Assembly (NCBI GenBank): GCA_900314525.1
Contig: OMVN01000006.1
Coordinates: forward strand, 1 to 64,000
Direction of reading: 5' to 3'
From: an uncultured Eubacteriales bacterium
GTDB taxonomy: Bacteria; Bacillota; Clostridia; Lachnospirales; Lachnospiraceae
Length of the DNA: 64,000 nucleotides
Shown here: positions 9,013 through 17,863 of the stretch, piece after piece
How the letters are laid out: each line of letters opens with the position of its first letter
How positions within the stretch are numbered: the first letter of the stretch is position 1
Notes under the pieces: model-generated
What the model was told of the DNA's origin: nothing
What the model saw: only the letters and a program-made list of their open reading frames with translations
The model's database searches: none
Program-made: the position numbers and the translations under genes

Positions 9013-10284
9013 CTAGGCTTCGTCGATAGCTTTTCCTATATCATTTCTCATATATTTGTTATCAAACTCTACCCATTTTGTTGCTTCATAAGCATTTTTC
9101 CTTGCAGTTACAAGGTCTTTGCCTTTTGCTGTAATTCCAAGCACTCTTCCGCCATTTGTTACAAATTTGCCATCCTGTAACTTAGTTCCTGCATGAAAAG
9201 CAAAATACTCATCGCTACCTTCAAATTTATCAAGTCCGCTGATTTCAAGACCTTTTTCATATTTTACAGGATATCCCTCTGATGCAAGAACTACACATAC
9301 AGCTGCATTGTCTTCAAACTGAAGATCTATCTTATCAAGTGTTCCATCAACACATGCATTAAATACATCAATTATATCATTTTTCATTCTTGGCAATACA
9401 ACCTGTGCTTCAGGGTCTCCAAATCTTGCATTATACTCTAGTACCTTTGGTCCCTCGCTTGTAAGCATAAGTCCAAAGAAAATTACACCCTTAAATTCTC
9501 TTCCTTCCTTTGCCATGGCATCCACTGTAGCCTGATATACATATTTCTTACAGAACTCATCTACTTCTGCTGTATAGAAAGGACTTGGTGAAAATGTACC
9601 CATTCCTCCAGTATTTAATCCTTTGTCACCATCCATTGCTCTCTTATGATCCTGAGCTGATGTCATGATTTTTATATTTTTACCATCAACAAATGAAAGT
9701 ACAGATACTTCTCTACCTGTCATAAACTCTTCGACAACAATAGTATCTCCTGAACTTCCAAATTTCTTGTCAAGCATAAGCTCTTTTACACCTTCAAGTG
9801 CTTCTTCTTTTGTATTACATATAAGAACACCTTTTCCAAGTGCAAGACCATCCGCCTTCAGAACAATTGGGTATTTTGATGTCTCAAGATATTTAGATGC
9901 CTCTTCCGGAGAATTAAAAGTCTCATAGGATGCTGTTGGAATATTGTATTTTTTCATCAGGTCTTTTGAAAATGCCTTTGATCCCTCAAGTATGGCAGCA
10001 TTTTTTCTTGGTCCAAACACTCTGAGTCCTGCTTTTTCAAACTCATCAACTACTCCTCCTACAAGAGGATCATCCATTCCTATTATAGTTAAATCAATTT
10101 CTTTCTCTTTTGCGAATGCAACAAGCTTATCAAACTCCATTGCGCCTATATTAACACACTCTGCAATCTGTGAAATTCCTGCATTTCCTGGTGCACAGTA
10201 TATTTTATCAACTTTACTGCTTTTTGATACTTTCCATGCTATTACATGTTCTCTTCCGCCGCTTCCAACTATTAAGACTTTCAT
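9013..10284 (-). CDS. purD: Phosphoribosylamine-glycine ligase
   Basis: Joins glycine to 5-phosphoribosylamine with ATP, the second step of de novo purine synthesis (GAR formation). The protein is 423 aa, the usual length. It has the N-terminal GSGGREHVIAWK motif, an ATP-grasp domain (about 105-300) with the nucleotide-binding KADGLALGKGV, and the metal/substrate site LEYNARFGDPE. It is the last gene of the purE-M-N-D run, 36 bp below purN. Confidence 0.97.
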   Translation of the reverse strand: MKVLIVGSGGREHVIAWKVSKSSKVDKIYCAPGNAGISQIAECVNIGAMEFDKLVAFAKEKEIDLTIIGMDDPLVGGVVDEFEKAGLRVFGPRKNAAILEGSKAFSKDLMKKYNIPTASYETFNSPEEASKYLETSKYPIVLKADGLALGKGVLICNTKEEALEGVKELMLDKKFGSSGDTIVVEEFMTGREVSVLSFVDGKNIKIMTSAQDHKRAMDGDKGLNTGGMGTFSPSPFYTAEVDEFCKKYVYQATVDAMAKEGREFKGVIFFGLMLTSEGPKVLEYNARFGDPEAQVVLPRMKNDIIDVFNACVDGTLDKIDLQFEDNAAVCVVLASEGYPVKYEKGLEISGLDKFEGSDEYFAFHAGTKLQDGKFVTNGGRVLGITAKGKDLVTARKNAYEATKWVEFDNKYMRNDIGKAIDEA

Positions 10285-10320
10285 AGTATTCCTCCATCTA
10301 TAGAAATTTTTATGATTTAT

Positions 10321-10947
10321 TTACTGATTTATCTTTACTTTGCCGTCAATAACCTCAATCTTATTATTGGCAATAAGATTAATAGCGTATGGCATAATTT
10401 TCCATTCTGCTTCTTCCATAACCCTCTTCTGTAAAACTTCAGGTGTGTCACCCCATTTTACCTCAACTGCTTTCTGAGCAATTATAGGGCCAGTGTCAGT
10501 TCCTTCATCTACGAAGTGAACTGTTGCTCCAGTTATTTTCACTCCTCTTTTAAGTACTTCTTCATGTACATGTAATCCATAATATCCTTTTCCACAAAAA
10601 GAAGGTATTAAAGCTGGATGTATATTTATTATTCTATTTCTGTACTTTGCAATAAGAGCTGCAGGAAGCACAACCATGCATCCTGCAAGTACAATAAGAT
10701 CTAATTTTTTTTCATCTAATTTATTAATCAATGCCTCATTGAACTGTTCTCTGTTTTCAAACGTCTTTGGTGAAATACAGATATTTTCAATACCGTGATT
10801 CTGTGCTCTTGTAAGCGCATATGCATTAGGATTATTACTAATAACAATTTCAATCTCAGTATTTGTAATTATTCCAGAGTCTATTGCATCGATTATAGCT
10901 TGCAGATTAGTACCACCGCCTGATACTAAGACACCTACTCTTAACAT
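10321..10947 (-). CDS. purN: Phosphoribosylglycinamide formyltransferase
   Basis: Transfers a formyl group from 10-formyl-tetrahydrofolate to GAR, the third step of purine synthesis. It is 208 aa with the Rossmann N-terminus ([19 protein letters not shown]). The catalytic stretch [10 protein letters not shown] supplies His108-type chemistry, and the conserved Asp is in the TDTGPIIAQ segment. The ATG overlaps the 3' end of purM by 7 bp (ATGTTAA), a translational coupling typical of tightly packed operons. Confidence 0.97.
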   Translation of the reverse strand: MLRVGVLVSGGGTNLQAIIDAIDSGIITNTEIEIVISNNPNAYALTRAQNHGIENICISPKTFENREQFNEALINKLDEKKLDLIVLAGCMVVLPAALIAKYRNRIINIHPALIPSFCGKGYYGLHVHEEVLKRGVKITGATVHFVDEGTDTGPIIAQKAVEVKWGDTPEVLQKRVMEEAEWKIMPYAINLIANNKIEVIDGKVKINQ

Positions 10948-11966
10948 AATGTTACTTCCTTCTTACCTGCAACTGCTTTACCTATTACATATCCCTTTTC
11001 GCCTGCTGCTGTTATTGCCTCTAATGTCTTATCAACATCTGCCTTATCTACAGCTATAACCATACCAATACCCATATTAAATGTGTTATACATCATCTGC
11101 TCTGAGATATCACCATCAGTTGAAAGCATCTTAAAGATTGGAGGTATATCATAGCTATCTTTTATAATTTCTGCACCGATTCCATCTGGAAGCATTCTTG
11201 GAATATTTTCATAGAATCCACCACCTGTAATGTGGCTGCATCCCTTTATAGTTGTGCCTGCATTTTTGATACTCTTTAATGTCTTTACATAAATCTTTGT
11301 AGGTGCAAGTAATGCTTCTCCAAGTGTTGTGCCAAGTGAATCATAATATGTATTTAAAGACTCTTCTGTCATATTGAATACACTTCTTACTAAAGAAAAT
11401 CCATTACTATGAACTCCAGAAGATGCAATACCTATAAGAACATCTCCATCTTTTATATCTTTTCCTGTTATAAGGTCTTTTCTATCAACAACACCTACTG
11501 CAAATCCTGCCAGGTCATATTCATCCTTAGGCATTAAACCTGGATGTTCTGCTGTTTCACCACCTACAAGTGCACACTCAGACTGTCTGCATCCTTCTGC
11601 AACGCCTTTAACAATAGTTGCAATCTTTTCAGGATAATTCTTTCCACATGCAATATAATCTAAGAAAAATAATGGTTCTCCACCTGCACATACTACATCA
11701 TTTACACACATAGCAACTGCATCGATACCGATTGTATCATGTTTGTCCATTATAAATGCCAATTTAACTTTTGTACCACATCCATCTGTTCCTGATAAAA
11801 GCACAGGGTCTTCCATGTCTTTAATCTTTCCAAGAGAGAATGCTCCCGAAAATCCTCCGATATCTGTGAGAACTTCTGGTCTCATTGTACTCTTAACGTA
11901 CTGCTTCATTAATTCTACTGATTTGTATCCTGCCTCAATATCTACTCCGGCTTTTTTGTAATCCAT
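10941..11966 (-). CDS. purM: Phosphoribosylformylglycinamidine cyclo-ligase (AIR synthetase)
   Basis: Closes the imidazole ring of FGAM to give AIR, using ATP. It is 341 aa and full length, with the family features [48 protein letters not shown] and [11 protein letters not shown]. It is encoded between purE (51 bp upstream) and purN (7-bp overlap). The other pathway genes (purF, purL, purC, purH) are not in this window. Confidence 0.97.
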   Translation of the reverse strand: MDYKKAGVDIEAGYKSVELMKQYVKSTMRPEVLTDIGGFSGAFSLGKIKDMEDPVLLSGTDGCGTKVKLAFIMDKHDTIGIDAVAMCVNDVVCAGGEPLFFLDYIACGKNYPEKIATIVKGVAEGCRQSECALVGGETAEHPGLMPKDEYDLAGFAVGVVDRKDLITGKDIKDGDVLIGIASSGVHSNGFSLVRSVFNMTEESLNTYYDSLGTTLGEALLAPTKIYVKTLKSIKNAGTTIKGCSHITGGGFYENIPRMLPDGIGAEIIKDSYDIPPIFKMLSTDGDISEQMMYNTFNMGIGMVIAVDKADVDKTLEAITAAGEKGYVIGKAVAGKKEVTLC

Positions 11967-12017
11967 GTTTTTACCTCACATATTATATTTTAATATGTTT
12001 CCTTTCATTATTTTTTA

Positions 12018-12530
12018 TTACATCTGGTTTAAGTATTCTTTATAACCTATTTTTTCTAATTTATCTGCTTTTGCAGCTACTTTATCTTTTAATCCTGCCT
12101 TATATTCTTTTAATTTTGCAAGAAGCTTATCATCTGACACTGCTAATATTTTAGCTGCCATAAGACCTGCATTTACTCCTCCATTAATCGCAACTGTTGC
12201 AACAGGTATTCCCTGTGGCATCTGGACAATTGAATACAATGAATCAACTCCGCCAAGTGATTTTGTGTGAATTGGAACTCCTACTACAGGAAGCTGGAAT
12301 ATTGCTGCTGCCATTCCTGGTAAATGTGCTGCTCCGCCTGCACCTGCAATAATAACTTTTACTCCTCTTTCTTCTGCATGGCTTGCATAATCATAGAATG
12401 TATCTGGCATTCTGTGTGCTGAAATGATAGTCATCTCGTAATCAATACCAAGCTGCTCTAAAATTTCTGCTGCCCCTTTCATTACATCTAAATCCGAATC
12501 GCTGCCCATTAAAATTCCTACTGTAGCCAT
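12018..12530 (-). CDS. purE: N5-carboxyaminoimidazole ribonucleotide mutase
   Basis: Moves the carboxyl group to C4 of the AIR ring to give CAIR. It is 170 aa with the class I PurE N-terminus GILMGSDSDLDVMKGAAEIL, the active-site ISAHRMPD (catalytic His) and the AGAAHLPGM loop. It is the first gene of the purE-M-N-D run, with a GGAGG site 6-7 nt before ATG. A good promoter lies just upstream. Confidence 0.97.
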   Translation of the reverse strand: MATVGILMGSDSDLDVMKGAAEILEQLGIDYEMTIISAHRMPDTFYDYASHAEERGVKVIIAGAGGAAHLPGMAAAIFQLPVVGVPIHTKSLGGVDSLYSIVQMPQGIPVATVAINGGVNAGLMAAKILAVSDDKLLAKLKEYKAGLKDKVAAKADKLEKIGYKEYLNQM

Positions 12531-12566
12531 AGTTATCCTCCATTTTTTTATCCAATAGTTAAGTTT

Positions 12567-12595
12567 ATTTTACTAGTTAACGCCTTTATAGTCAA
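12567..12595 (-). promoter_or_regulatory. Promoter of the purEMND operon
   Basis: On the minus strand, TTGACT (12590-12595), a 17-nt spacer and TAAAAT (12567-12572) lie 37 bp before the purE start. The 5' leader is too short for a purine riboswitch, and none of the conserved riboswitch core is present. Confidence 0.75.
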
Positions 12596-12602
12596 TAAAT
12601 TT

Positions 12603-12932
12603 CTAGAACATCATTATACCTTTAATGATAATCCCACACATTATAAGAAACATTACTCCATTTGTGATAACCCCTATCCACGAAAACAAATAGTAGCCAT
12701 CTCTGTCTTTAAAGCTTCTCAGTCCTGTAATTATCCCTGCCAGAGCTGATGCAAAAGCCATAGTTCCCATTATTCCAACAATTCCATTTGCATTGCCTGA
12801 TTTGTTAAAGGAAATCACAATTCCTATTAGAAGGAATATCAGTGAGGCAATCGAAATTGCAAAGGATGCTATTCCTCTCCTGGTATTGTACCTTCCAGAA
12901 AATCTCTTTCTTTTTCTTGTATTTATTACCAT
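12603..12932 (-). CDS. Small membrane protein (DUF6142-like)
   Basis: A 109-aa protein with a basic N-terminus (about 17 residues rich in Arg/Lys) and three hydrophobic helices (about 22-44, 50-70, 83-107). The overall layout matches small Clostridial membrane proteins placed in DUF6142, although that label is from memory. The gene starts one base after the VanZ-like gene ends, so both are translated from one mRNA. The function is unknown. Confidence 0.65.
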   Translation of the reverse strand: MVINTRKRKRFSGRYNTRRGIASFAISIASLIFLLIGIVISFNKSGNANGIVGIMGTMAFASALAGIITGLRSFKDRDGYYLFSWIGVITNGVMFLIMCGIIIKGIMMF

Positions 12933-12933
12933 T

Positions 12934-13389
12934 TTAATCTCTTTTTCTATAATATATTTTGATTATTACTGCCGCTATAAGCCCGCCAAACGTGTTTAAA
13001 ATAATATCATCAATATCAAATATGCCAATCTTAAAAGTAAGCTGTATTAATTCAATAAGAACACTAAATACAAAACATTCAAATGTCACTTTAAAAATAA
13101 GCATTCTTTTACTTTCTAATTTAAAAGCAATATAAAATGCCATCGGCATAAGTACTGCTATATTTCCGGCAAGATTAAGTGCCGCCTTGAATGTATGTCT
13201 TGTTCCCAAAAGTCCGGCAAATCTTTTTATTTCAACAAAGGGTGTCAGATTATATCTGAAATTTTGTGTTGTAGTCCTTCCAAATTTCTCTGAAACAAAT
13301 AATATATATATGGCAGCTGCCATATATATCACAAACAACAAACGGCTAAAATAAATTAGCCGTTTGTTGTGTTCACTATCTTCCCGCAT
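12934..13389 (-). CDS. VanZ-like membrane protein
   Basis: A 151-aa integral membrane protein with four predicted helices and the VanZ-family pattern: NLTPF near residue 45, GNIAVLMPMAFYI, and the conserved ELIQL...FDIDDIILNTFGG. VanZ homologues are implicated in low-level glycopeptide resistance in enterococci, but most chromosomal copies have no known role. Its ATG overlaps the stop of the preceding 49-aa ORF (TAATG), so the two are coupled. Confidence 0.85.
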   Translation of the reverse strand: MREDSEHNKRLIYFSRLLFVIYMAAAIYILFVSEKFGRTTTQNFRYNLTPFVEIKRFAGLLGTRHTFKAALNLAGNIAVLMPMAFYIAFKLESKRMLIFKVTFECFVFSVLIELIQLTFKIGIFDIDDIILNTFGGLIAAVIIKIYYRKRD

Positions 13390-13538
13390 TAAAATGTAAT
13401 ATCTGATTTATCTTTTAATAATTTTGCACCGTTAATGATTGTAAGTATTCCAACACACACTCCTGTAACAATCATTATAACTCCCAGCGCAATATTTCCG
13501 GCGCCAACATGTTTCATAGATTTATAAACCTTTTCCAT
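13389..13538 (-). CDS. Unannotated 49-aa single-span membrane peptide
   Basis: A small ORF between pyrE and the VanZ gene. It starts ATG at 13538 behind a strong TGGAGG, 7 nt spaced, and ends TAA at 13389-13391, overlapping the VanZ start by one base. The product begins MEKVYKSMKHVGAGN, has one hydrophobic helix (about residues 15-36, including VIMIVTGVCVGILTI) and a charged tail ending LLKDKSDITF. It has a good ribosome binding site, codon use like its neighbours, and tight packing on both sides (13 bp after pyrE, 1-bp overlap with VanZ). These make it very likely translated. No family recognised. Confidence 0.75.
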   Translation of the reverse strand: MEKVYKSMKHVGAGNIALGVIMIVTGVCVGILTIINGAKLLKDKSDITF

Positions 13539-13551
13539 AACTAAACCTCCA

Positions 13552-14226
13552 TTATTTCACACCATAAATATCATAGTATTCATCGATGGCTTTCTTTAAT
13601 TCATCATCAATTACAACTCTGCCTTTGTACTCTTTATTGTATAAATGTTCTACTACTTCTGCCATAGTTACAATTGCAGTTGTCTCTATTCCGTATTTCT
13701 CCTTAATCTCGTCAAGAGCACTCTTCTCGCCCTGTCCTCTTTCCATTCTGTCAACCGAAACAACAAGTCCTATTATATCAACATCACCCTGTGCTTTTAT
13801 AATTGGAAGTGTCTCATTAATTGATGTACCTGCTGTAGTAACATCCTCAATAATAAGAACCTTATTGCCATCAGCTATTGGACTTCCAAGAAGGATTCCC
13901 TTGTCGCCATGATCTTTTACTTCTTTTCTATTCGAACAGTAGTTTACGTCTTTGTCATATAAATTAGAGATTCCCATAGCTGTTGCCACAGATAATGGTA
14001 TTCCCTTATATGCAGGTCCAAATAAAACATCAAAATCAAGACCGTATTTTTCTTTAATAGCTTTTGCATAATACTCTCCAAGTTTAACAAGCTGTGAACC
14101 TGTTCTGTAGAAGCCTGTATTTACAAAGAAAGGAGTTTTTCTTCCGCTTTTTGTTACAAAATCTCCAAATTTAAGGACATTTGCATCTACCATAAATTCT
14201 ATAAATTCCTGTTTATACTGTTCCAT
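13552..14226 (-). CDS. pyrE: Orotate phosphoribosyltransferase
   Basis: Makes OMP from orotate and PRPP in pyrimidine synthesis. It is 224 aa with a type I phosphoribosyltransferase fold. The PRPP loop is VLIIEDVTTAGTS, the orotate-binding part includes KSGRKTPFFVNTG, and FGPAYKGIPLSVATA is conserved. It lies 68 bp below pyrD with an AGGAGG-type site and is the last pyrimidine gene of the run pyrK-pyrD-pyrE. Confidence 0.96.
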   Translation of the reverse strand: MEQYKQEFIEFMVDANVLKFGDFVTKSGRKTPFFVNTGFYRTGSQLVKLGEYYAKAIKEKYGLDFDVLFGPAYKGIPLSVATAMGISNLYDKDVNYCSNRKEVKDHGDKGILLGSPIADGNKVLIIEDVTTAGTSINETLPIIKAQGDVDIIGLVVSVDRMERGQGEKSALDEIKEKYGIETTAIVTMAEVVEHLYNKEYKGRVVIDDELKKAIDEYYDIYGVK

Positions 14227-14294
14227 TCCAAATTCCTCCTAACGAATAATCTGTCTGTTAATTTTAACATAGTGCTTTTAATTTAGCAATATAT

Positions 14295-15200
14295 TTACTT
14301 ATTTACAATTCCTATCAGTTTATTGATGTCATCACAGTTATGTCTCTTCAAATAATCTTCTATTCCAGTGACAATTTCCTCAGTTGCACGTGGATTAAAG
14401 AAATTAGCAGTTCCTACTGATACCGCAGTTGCACCAGCAAGAATAAATTCAATAGCATCCTCTGCGTTCGTTATTCCACCCATTCCTATTATAGGTATCT
14501 TAACGGTATTTGCTACTTCATTAACCATTCTGACTGCAACCGGTTTAACTGCTGGTCCTGATAAACCTCCAGTCCTGTTTGCAAGGGCAAATGTCTGTCT
14601 CTCTATATCAATTTTCATTCCTGTAATCGTATTTATCAGTGATACTGCATCAGCTCCGGCATCTTCTACTGCCTTTGCCATTTCTTTTATATCTGTGACA
14701 TTAGGACTTAATTTCATAATAATTGGATGACCTGTCACTTCTTTTACAGCTTTTGTTATTTCATATGCAGATTCCGGTCTCTGTCCAAATGCTATACCAC
14801 CTTCTTTAACATTAGGACAGGAAATATTTATTTCCAGTAAATCCACATCTTCATTTGCCAGTCTCTTTACGACATCTAAATATTCATCCTTAGAATGTCC
14901 ACATACATTTACAATAACTTTTGTGTCAAAATTCTTAAGGAATGGTAAGTCTCTCTTTAAGAAGACATCAATGCCCGGATTTTGAAGGCCTATGGCATTT
15001 AACATTCCTCCATATGTCTCAGCGATTCTAGGAGTAGGATTTCCAGGCCATGCAACATTTGCTACACCTTTTGTCACAACTGCTCCAAGCTTATTTAAAT
15101 CAACAAACTGAGAATACTCCATTCCTGATCCAAATGTTCCCGATGCAGTCATTACCGGATTTTTAAGTTCAACACCTGCAATATTTACTTTTGTATTCAT
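14295..15200 (-). CDS. pyrD: Dihydroorotate dehydrogenase, NAD-dependent catalytic subunit (class 1B)
   Basis: Oxidises dihydroorotate to orotate with FMN. It is a 301-aa TIM barrel with the class 1 catalytic cysteine in LLEINISCPNVKEGG, the FMN-binding GMGGI and the substrate motif GLQNPGIDVF. Class 1B enzymes work as a heterotetramer with PyrK, which is encoded 12 bp upstream. This supports 1B rather than the fumarate-linked 1A type. Confidence 0.96.
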   Translation of the reverse strand: MNTKVNIAGVELKNPVMTASGTFGSGMEYSQFVDLNKLGAVVTKGVANVAWPGNPTPRIAETYGGMLNAIGLQNPGIDVFLKRDLPFLKNFDTKVIVNVCGHSKDEYLDVVKRLANEDVDLLEINISCPNVKEGGIAFGQRPESAYEITKAVKEVTGHPIIMKLSPNVTDIKEMAKAVEDAGADAVSLINTITGMKIDIERQTFALANRTGGLSGPAVKPVAVRMVNEVANTVKIPIIGMGGITNAEDAIEFILAGATAVSVGTANFFNPRATEEIVTGIEDYLKRHNCDDINKLIGIVNK

Positions 15201-15212
15201 CTTTATCCTCCA

Positions 15213-16001
15213 TTATATTTCTACATCATCTGCATTAAATACAGGTCCGTCTGTACAGATTCGTGTATTATTAACATATGTATGGGCATCTGTATTCTTT
15301 GTCTTACATACACATCCAAGACAAGCTCCAATTCCACAAGCCATTCTCTCTTCCAGAGAAATCTGTGCCTCAATACCTTTATCCTGTGCAAATTTCTTCA
15401 CTGCACGAAGCATTGGCATTGGACCACATGAGTAAATAATATCTCCTTCAATATTATTTTCCTCTATGGCATTCATTATATTTCCTTTTGTTCCTGCAGA
15501 ACCATCTTCTGTAGAGAAATATACTTCTCCATATTTTTTGAGTTCATCCATCAGAAAGAGTTCATTGTCCCTGTATCCCACCACAATATTTATTTTGCAG
15601 TCAAATTTATCTTTTAACTCCTTGGCAAGTTCCACAATAGGAGGTATTCCAATTCCTCCAGCTGCCAGAATTGCCGTCTTGTCTTTCAAAGTGTATCCAT
15701 TTCCAAGAGGTCCTATTACTTTAAGGCTCTCTCCCTTATTCATCTGGGAGAATTCAGCTGTACCTTTTCCAACCACACGGTACACTACTCTGAGAGATTT
15801 TCTATCCTCACCAATCTCACATATACTAATCGGACGTGGTAAAATTCTTGAACCTTCATTTGTATAAATTGATATAAACTGGCCAGCTTTAGCACTTTTT
15901 GCAGTGGTTGTATCGAGCCACATACTGTATATACCAGCAGCAATTTTTTCCTGACTGATAATCACTGCATTGTCTATCTCTATTTTTCTATTTTCTGACA
16001 T
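15213..16001 (-). CDS. pyrK: Dihydroorotate dehydrogenase electron-transfer subunit
   Basis: An FAD and 2Fe-2S subunit that passes electrons from PyrD to NAD. It is 262 aa with an FAD-binding barrel (about 8-100, RPISI motif), an NAD-binding domain (IGPLGNGYTL, then AAGGIGIPPIV) and a C-terminal iron-sulfur cluster with four cysteines (CGIGACLGCVC and a later Cys near residue 247). It is first in the pyr run. I found no convincing promoter or PyrR-type attenuator in the 170-bp gap before the divergent gene. Confidence 0.95.
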   Translation of the reverse strand: MSENRKIEIDNAVIISQEKIAAGIYSMWLDTTTAKSAKAGQFISIYTNEGSRILPRPISICEIGEDRKSLRVVYRVVGKGTAEFSQMNKGESLKVIGPLGNGYTLKDKTAILAAGGIGIPPIVELAKELKDKFDCKINIVVGYRDNELFLMDELKKYGEVYFSTEDGSAGTKGNIMNAIEENNIEGDIIYSCGPMPMLRAVKKFAQDKGIEAQISLEERMACGIGACLGCVCKTKNTDAHTYVNNTRICTDGPVFNADDVEI

Positions 16002-16109
16002 TTATCCATCCTGCCTTTCATAAAATATCGTTTACTAAATAATACATTACAAACCATATTATCCCACTAGATTTTACCATAACTGACAGTAAAATGGAAG
16101 TATCATTGC

Positions 16110-16138
16110 TTTACTTTATTATTTTAAAATGATATACT
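16110..16138 (+). promoter_or_regulatory. Likely promoter of the 193-aa membrane protein gene
   Basis: TTTACT (16110-16115), a 17-nt spacer and TATACT (16133-16138) lie on the plus strand, followed by a GGAGG site at 16162-16167 and ATG at 16176. The -35 is only a 4/6 match. Confidence 0.5.
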
Positions 16139-16175
16139 TAACCAGAAAAAATAAAACAAAACGGAGGATTTTAAA

Positions 16176-16757
16176 ATGGATTTTAAAAAATTACTTCCAC
16201 TTATTTTAAGTGGTGTAGCAACATTTTTTGCTTTTTTAGGCATTATAATGTTAATCGTTTGTGATGGTGATGTCTGGGGATACATGGATAAGATTTTCAC
16301 ATTCATATCAATAGCAGGTCTTCTCACATTCACAATTCTTGAATTTGTTAATGTCTCATTTAACAAATACTTATATGCCATTGCTTTCTCAGGACTTGCA
16401 ATTGCAGAGCTACTCAGTGGAATACGCTCTTTAGTTGATATGGGTGATGGATATAGCAAATATCTTTATTTCACATCTTTTGTTTCTTCACTTATCAACA
16501 TCTTTGTTATGTTATTATTCCTCTATGGTTTATATAAGAAAAATACTATAATAAGCGTATTTTCTCTTACATACCTCGCTTCTGATTTACTTGTAAACGG
16601 ATTATCAGGATTTAACCAGATAATTTCTGCAATGTTTGGTGGCACTGGAATGTTCAAATGGGGATTTTCCGGATTCGTAAATGCCAATGCTTTACTTTTA
16701 TTCTACGTTGTTTTTGCAATTGTAGGATTAAAGTATATTAAAGAGAATCAGAACTAA
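16176..16757 (+). CDS. Polytopic membrane protein of unknown function
   Basis: A 193-aa protein with about six hydrophobic helices (roughly 7-30, 37-57, 65-82, 95-118, 123-142, 165-187) and almost no soluble part. The start has a GGAGG site. It is one of the few plus-strand genes, divergent from pyrK and convergent with the AEC transporter gene. The long structured palindrome at 16765-16902 follows its stop within 10 bp. I do not recognise a family; a DUF-type Lachnospiraceae membrane protein is likely. Confidence 0.7.
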   Translation: MDFKKLLPLILSGVATFFAFLGIIMLIVCDGDVWGYMDKIFTFISIAGLLTFTILEFVNVSFNKYLYAIAFSGLAIAELLSGIRSLVDMGDGYSKYLYFTSFVSSLINIFVMLLFLYGLYKKNTIISVFSLTYLASDLLVNGLSGFNQIISAMFGGTGMFKWGFSGFVNANALLLFYVVFAIVGLKYIKENQN

Positions 16758-16764
16758 AAGAACA

Positions 16765-16902
16765 AAAAACCAGCACTGTTCAGCTTGAAACCATTGTGAG
16801 TCCGCTGGTACTTAGCGACTGACTGCTTCGCAGGCAGAGCTTAGTATCCACTGCTGGGCTCACTGAGCGCAAGCGTGTTTCAGATGAACAGTGCTGGTTT
16901 TT
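16765..16902. repeat. 138-nt nested palindromic element between convergent genes
   Basis: The outer arms are a perfect 18-bp inverted repeat (16765-16782 and 16885-16902) with A5 and T5 ends, so each strand carries a terminator-like stem ending in U. Inside, further pairings nest: TGAAAC/GTTTCA, GTGAG/CTCAC, TACTTAGC with GCTTAGTA (7 of 8), and CTGACTGC with GCAGGCAG (7 of 8). Each side abuts a stop codon. It can act as a bidirectional terminator, but the roughly 100-nt structured centre is far larger than a terminator loop. It could be a palindromic intergenic repeat or a structured RNA. Confidence 0.8.
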
Positions 16903-16903
16903 C

Positions 16904-17860
16904 TTATATGATTCCAAACGTTCTCAGCACAAACACCCAGAACGTAATTGTAAATGCAGACAGAAGTGTGGTCAGAACTACTATACTGGCAGCAAGTACT
17001 CCTTCATGTCCCATGTTTTTTGACATTATGTAACTTGTAGCTGTAGTAGGTGCGCCAAGCATTATTAGGACTGCCACAATTTTTTCTGGCCCAAAATTCA
17101 GCCATACTGCGATTGGCAGAAATACTGCTGGCTGAATAATTAGTTTAATTGCTGTTGCTAAAACTGTAGGCTTTATTTTCTTTATGGCTTTTCTTCCCTC
17201 AAATCCACCACCTATACATAGCAAAGCAAGAGGGGTGGTAAGACTTCCAATACTCTTTATCGTCTTGTATGGTATCGTCATAAATTTAAAGTCAATTAGT
17301 GATAAAATCATTCCACCTAAAATTCCAAGAATTATAGGATTTTTACAAATTCCAATAAATGATTTCTTAATATTATCTTTTTTATCTCCTGAATTTTTAC
17401 TGTTATCCGGGGACTCAAATACAAGAACAATCACCGCAAAAATATTGTAAAGTGGAATCGATCCTAACATCATAAGAGGTGTCATTGATGTTTTTCCAAT
17501 AATATTATTCACAAGGGCTACACCCAGAATTGCTGCACTTCCTCTGTAGGATCCCTGTACAAACTCTCCAACAATCGTTTTATCCTTGAAAAATATCTTT
17601 GCAAGAACCCATATTACCAATATACACACAATTGTTACAACTGCACAGTACAGTACATATCCTGCATCAAATATTTTCTTAATATCACACTCCATCATGT
17701 CTAATAACAGCATACATGGTAATGTGATTTTAAAACATACCTTATTTGCTTCTTTTACAAAAATTTCATCTATCATGCCAATGCGTCTTAAGACGTATCC
17801 AACTACCATAACAAAGAAAATTGGCATTGTGGCATTTAAACTGTAAATTAAATTATCCAT
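16904..17860 (-). CDS. AEC-family (auxin efflux carrier-like) transporter
   Basis: A 318-aa membrane protein with about ten helices in two inverted halves, typical of the AEC/PIN-like and malate-permease group. Family-like segments include an N-terminal PIFFVMVVGYVLRR, a GSYRGSAAILGVALVN loop and a C-terminal MLGAPTTATSYIM. Bacterial members export or take up small organic anions; the substrate cannot be read from the sequence. The ATG follows the ABC transporter stop by 3 bp with no clear ribosome binding site, so translation is probably coupled. It is last in the cysE-ABC-ABC-AEC run, which ends at the 16765-16902 palindrome. Confidence 0.88.
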   Translation of the reverse strand: MDNLIYSLNATMPIFFVMVVGYVLRRIGMIDEIFVKEANKVCFKITLPCMLLLDMMECDIKKIFDAGYVLYCAVVTIVCILVIWVLAKIFFKDKTIVGEFVQGSYRGSAAILGVALVNNIIGKTSMTPLMMLGSIPLYNIFAVIVLVFESPDNSKNSGDKKDNIKKSFIGICKNPIILGILGGMILSLIDFKFMTIPYKTIKSIGSLTTPLALLCIGGGFEGRKAIKKIKPTVLATAIKLIIQPAVFLPIAVWLNFGPEKIVAVLIMLGAPTTATSYIMSKNMGHEGVLAASIVVLTTLLSAFTITFWVFVLRTFGII

Positions 17861-17863
17861 TTC

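Noticed and set aside
12531-12602. Possible purine riboswitch before purE
   Set aside because: The leader after the promoter is about 35 nt, too short, and has no conserved core.
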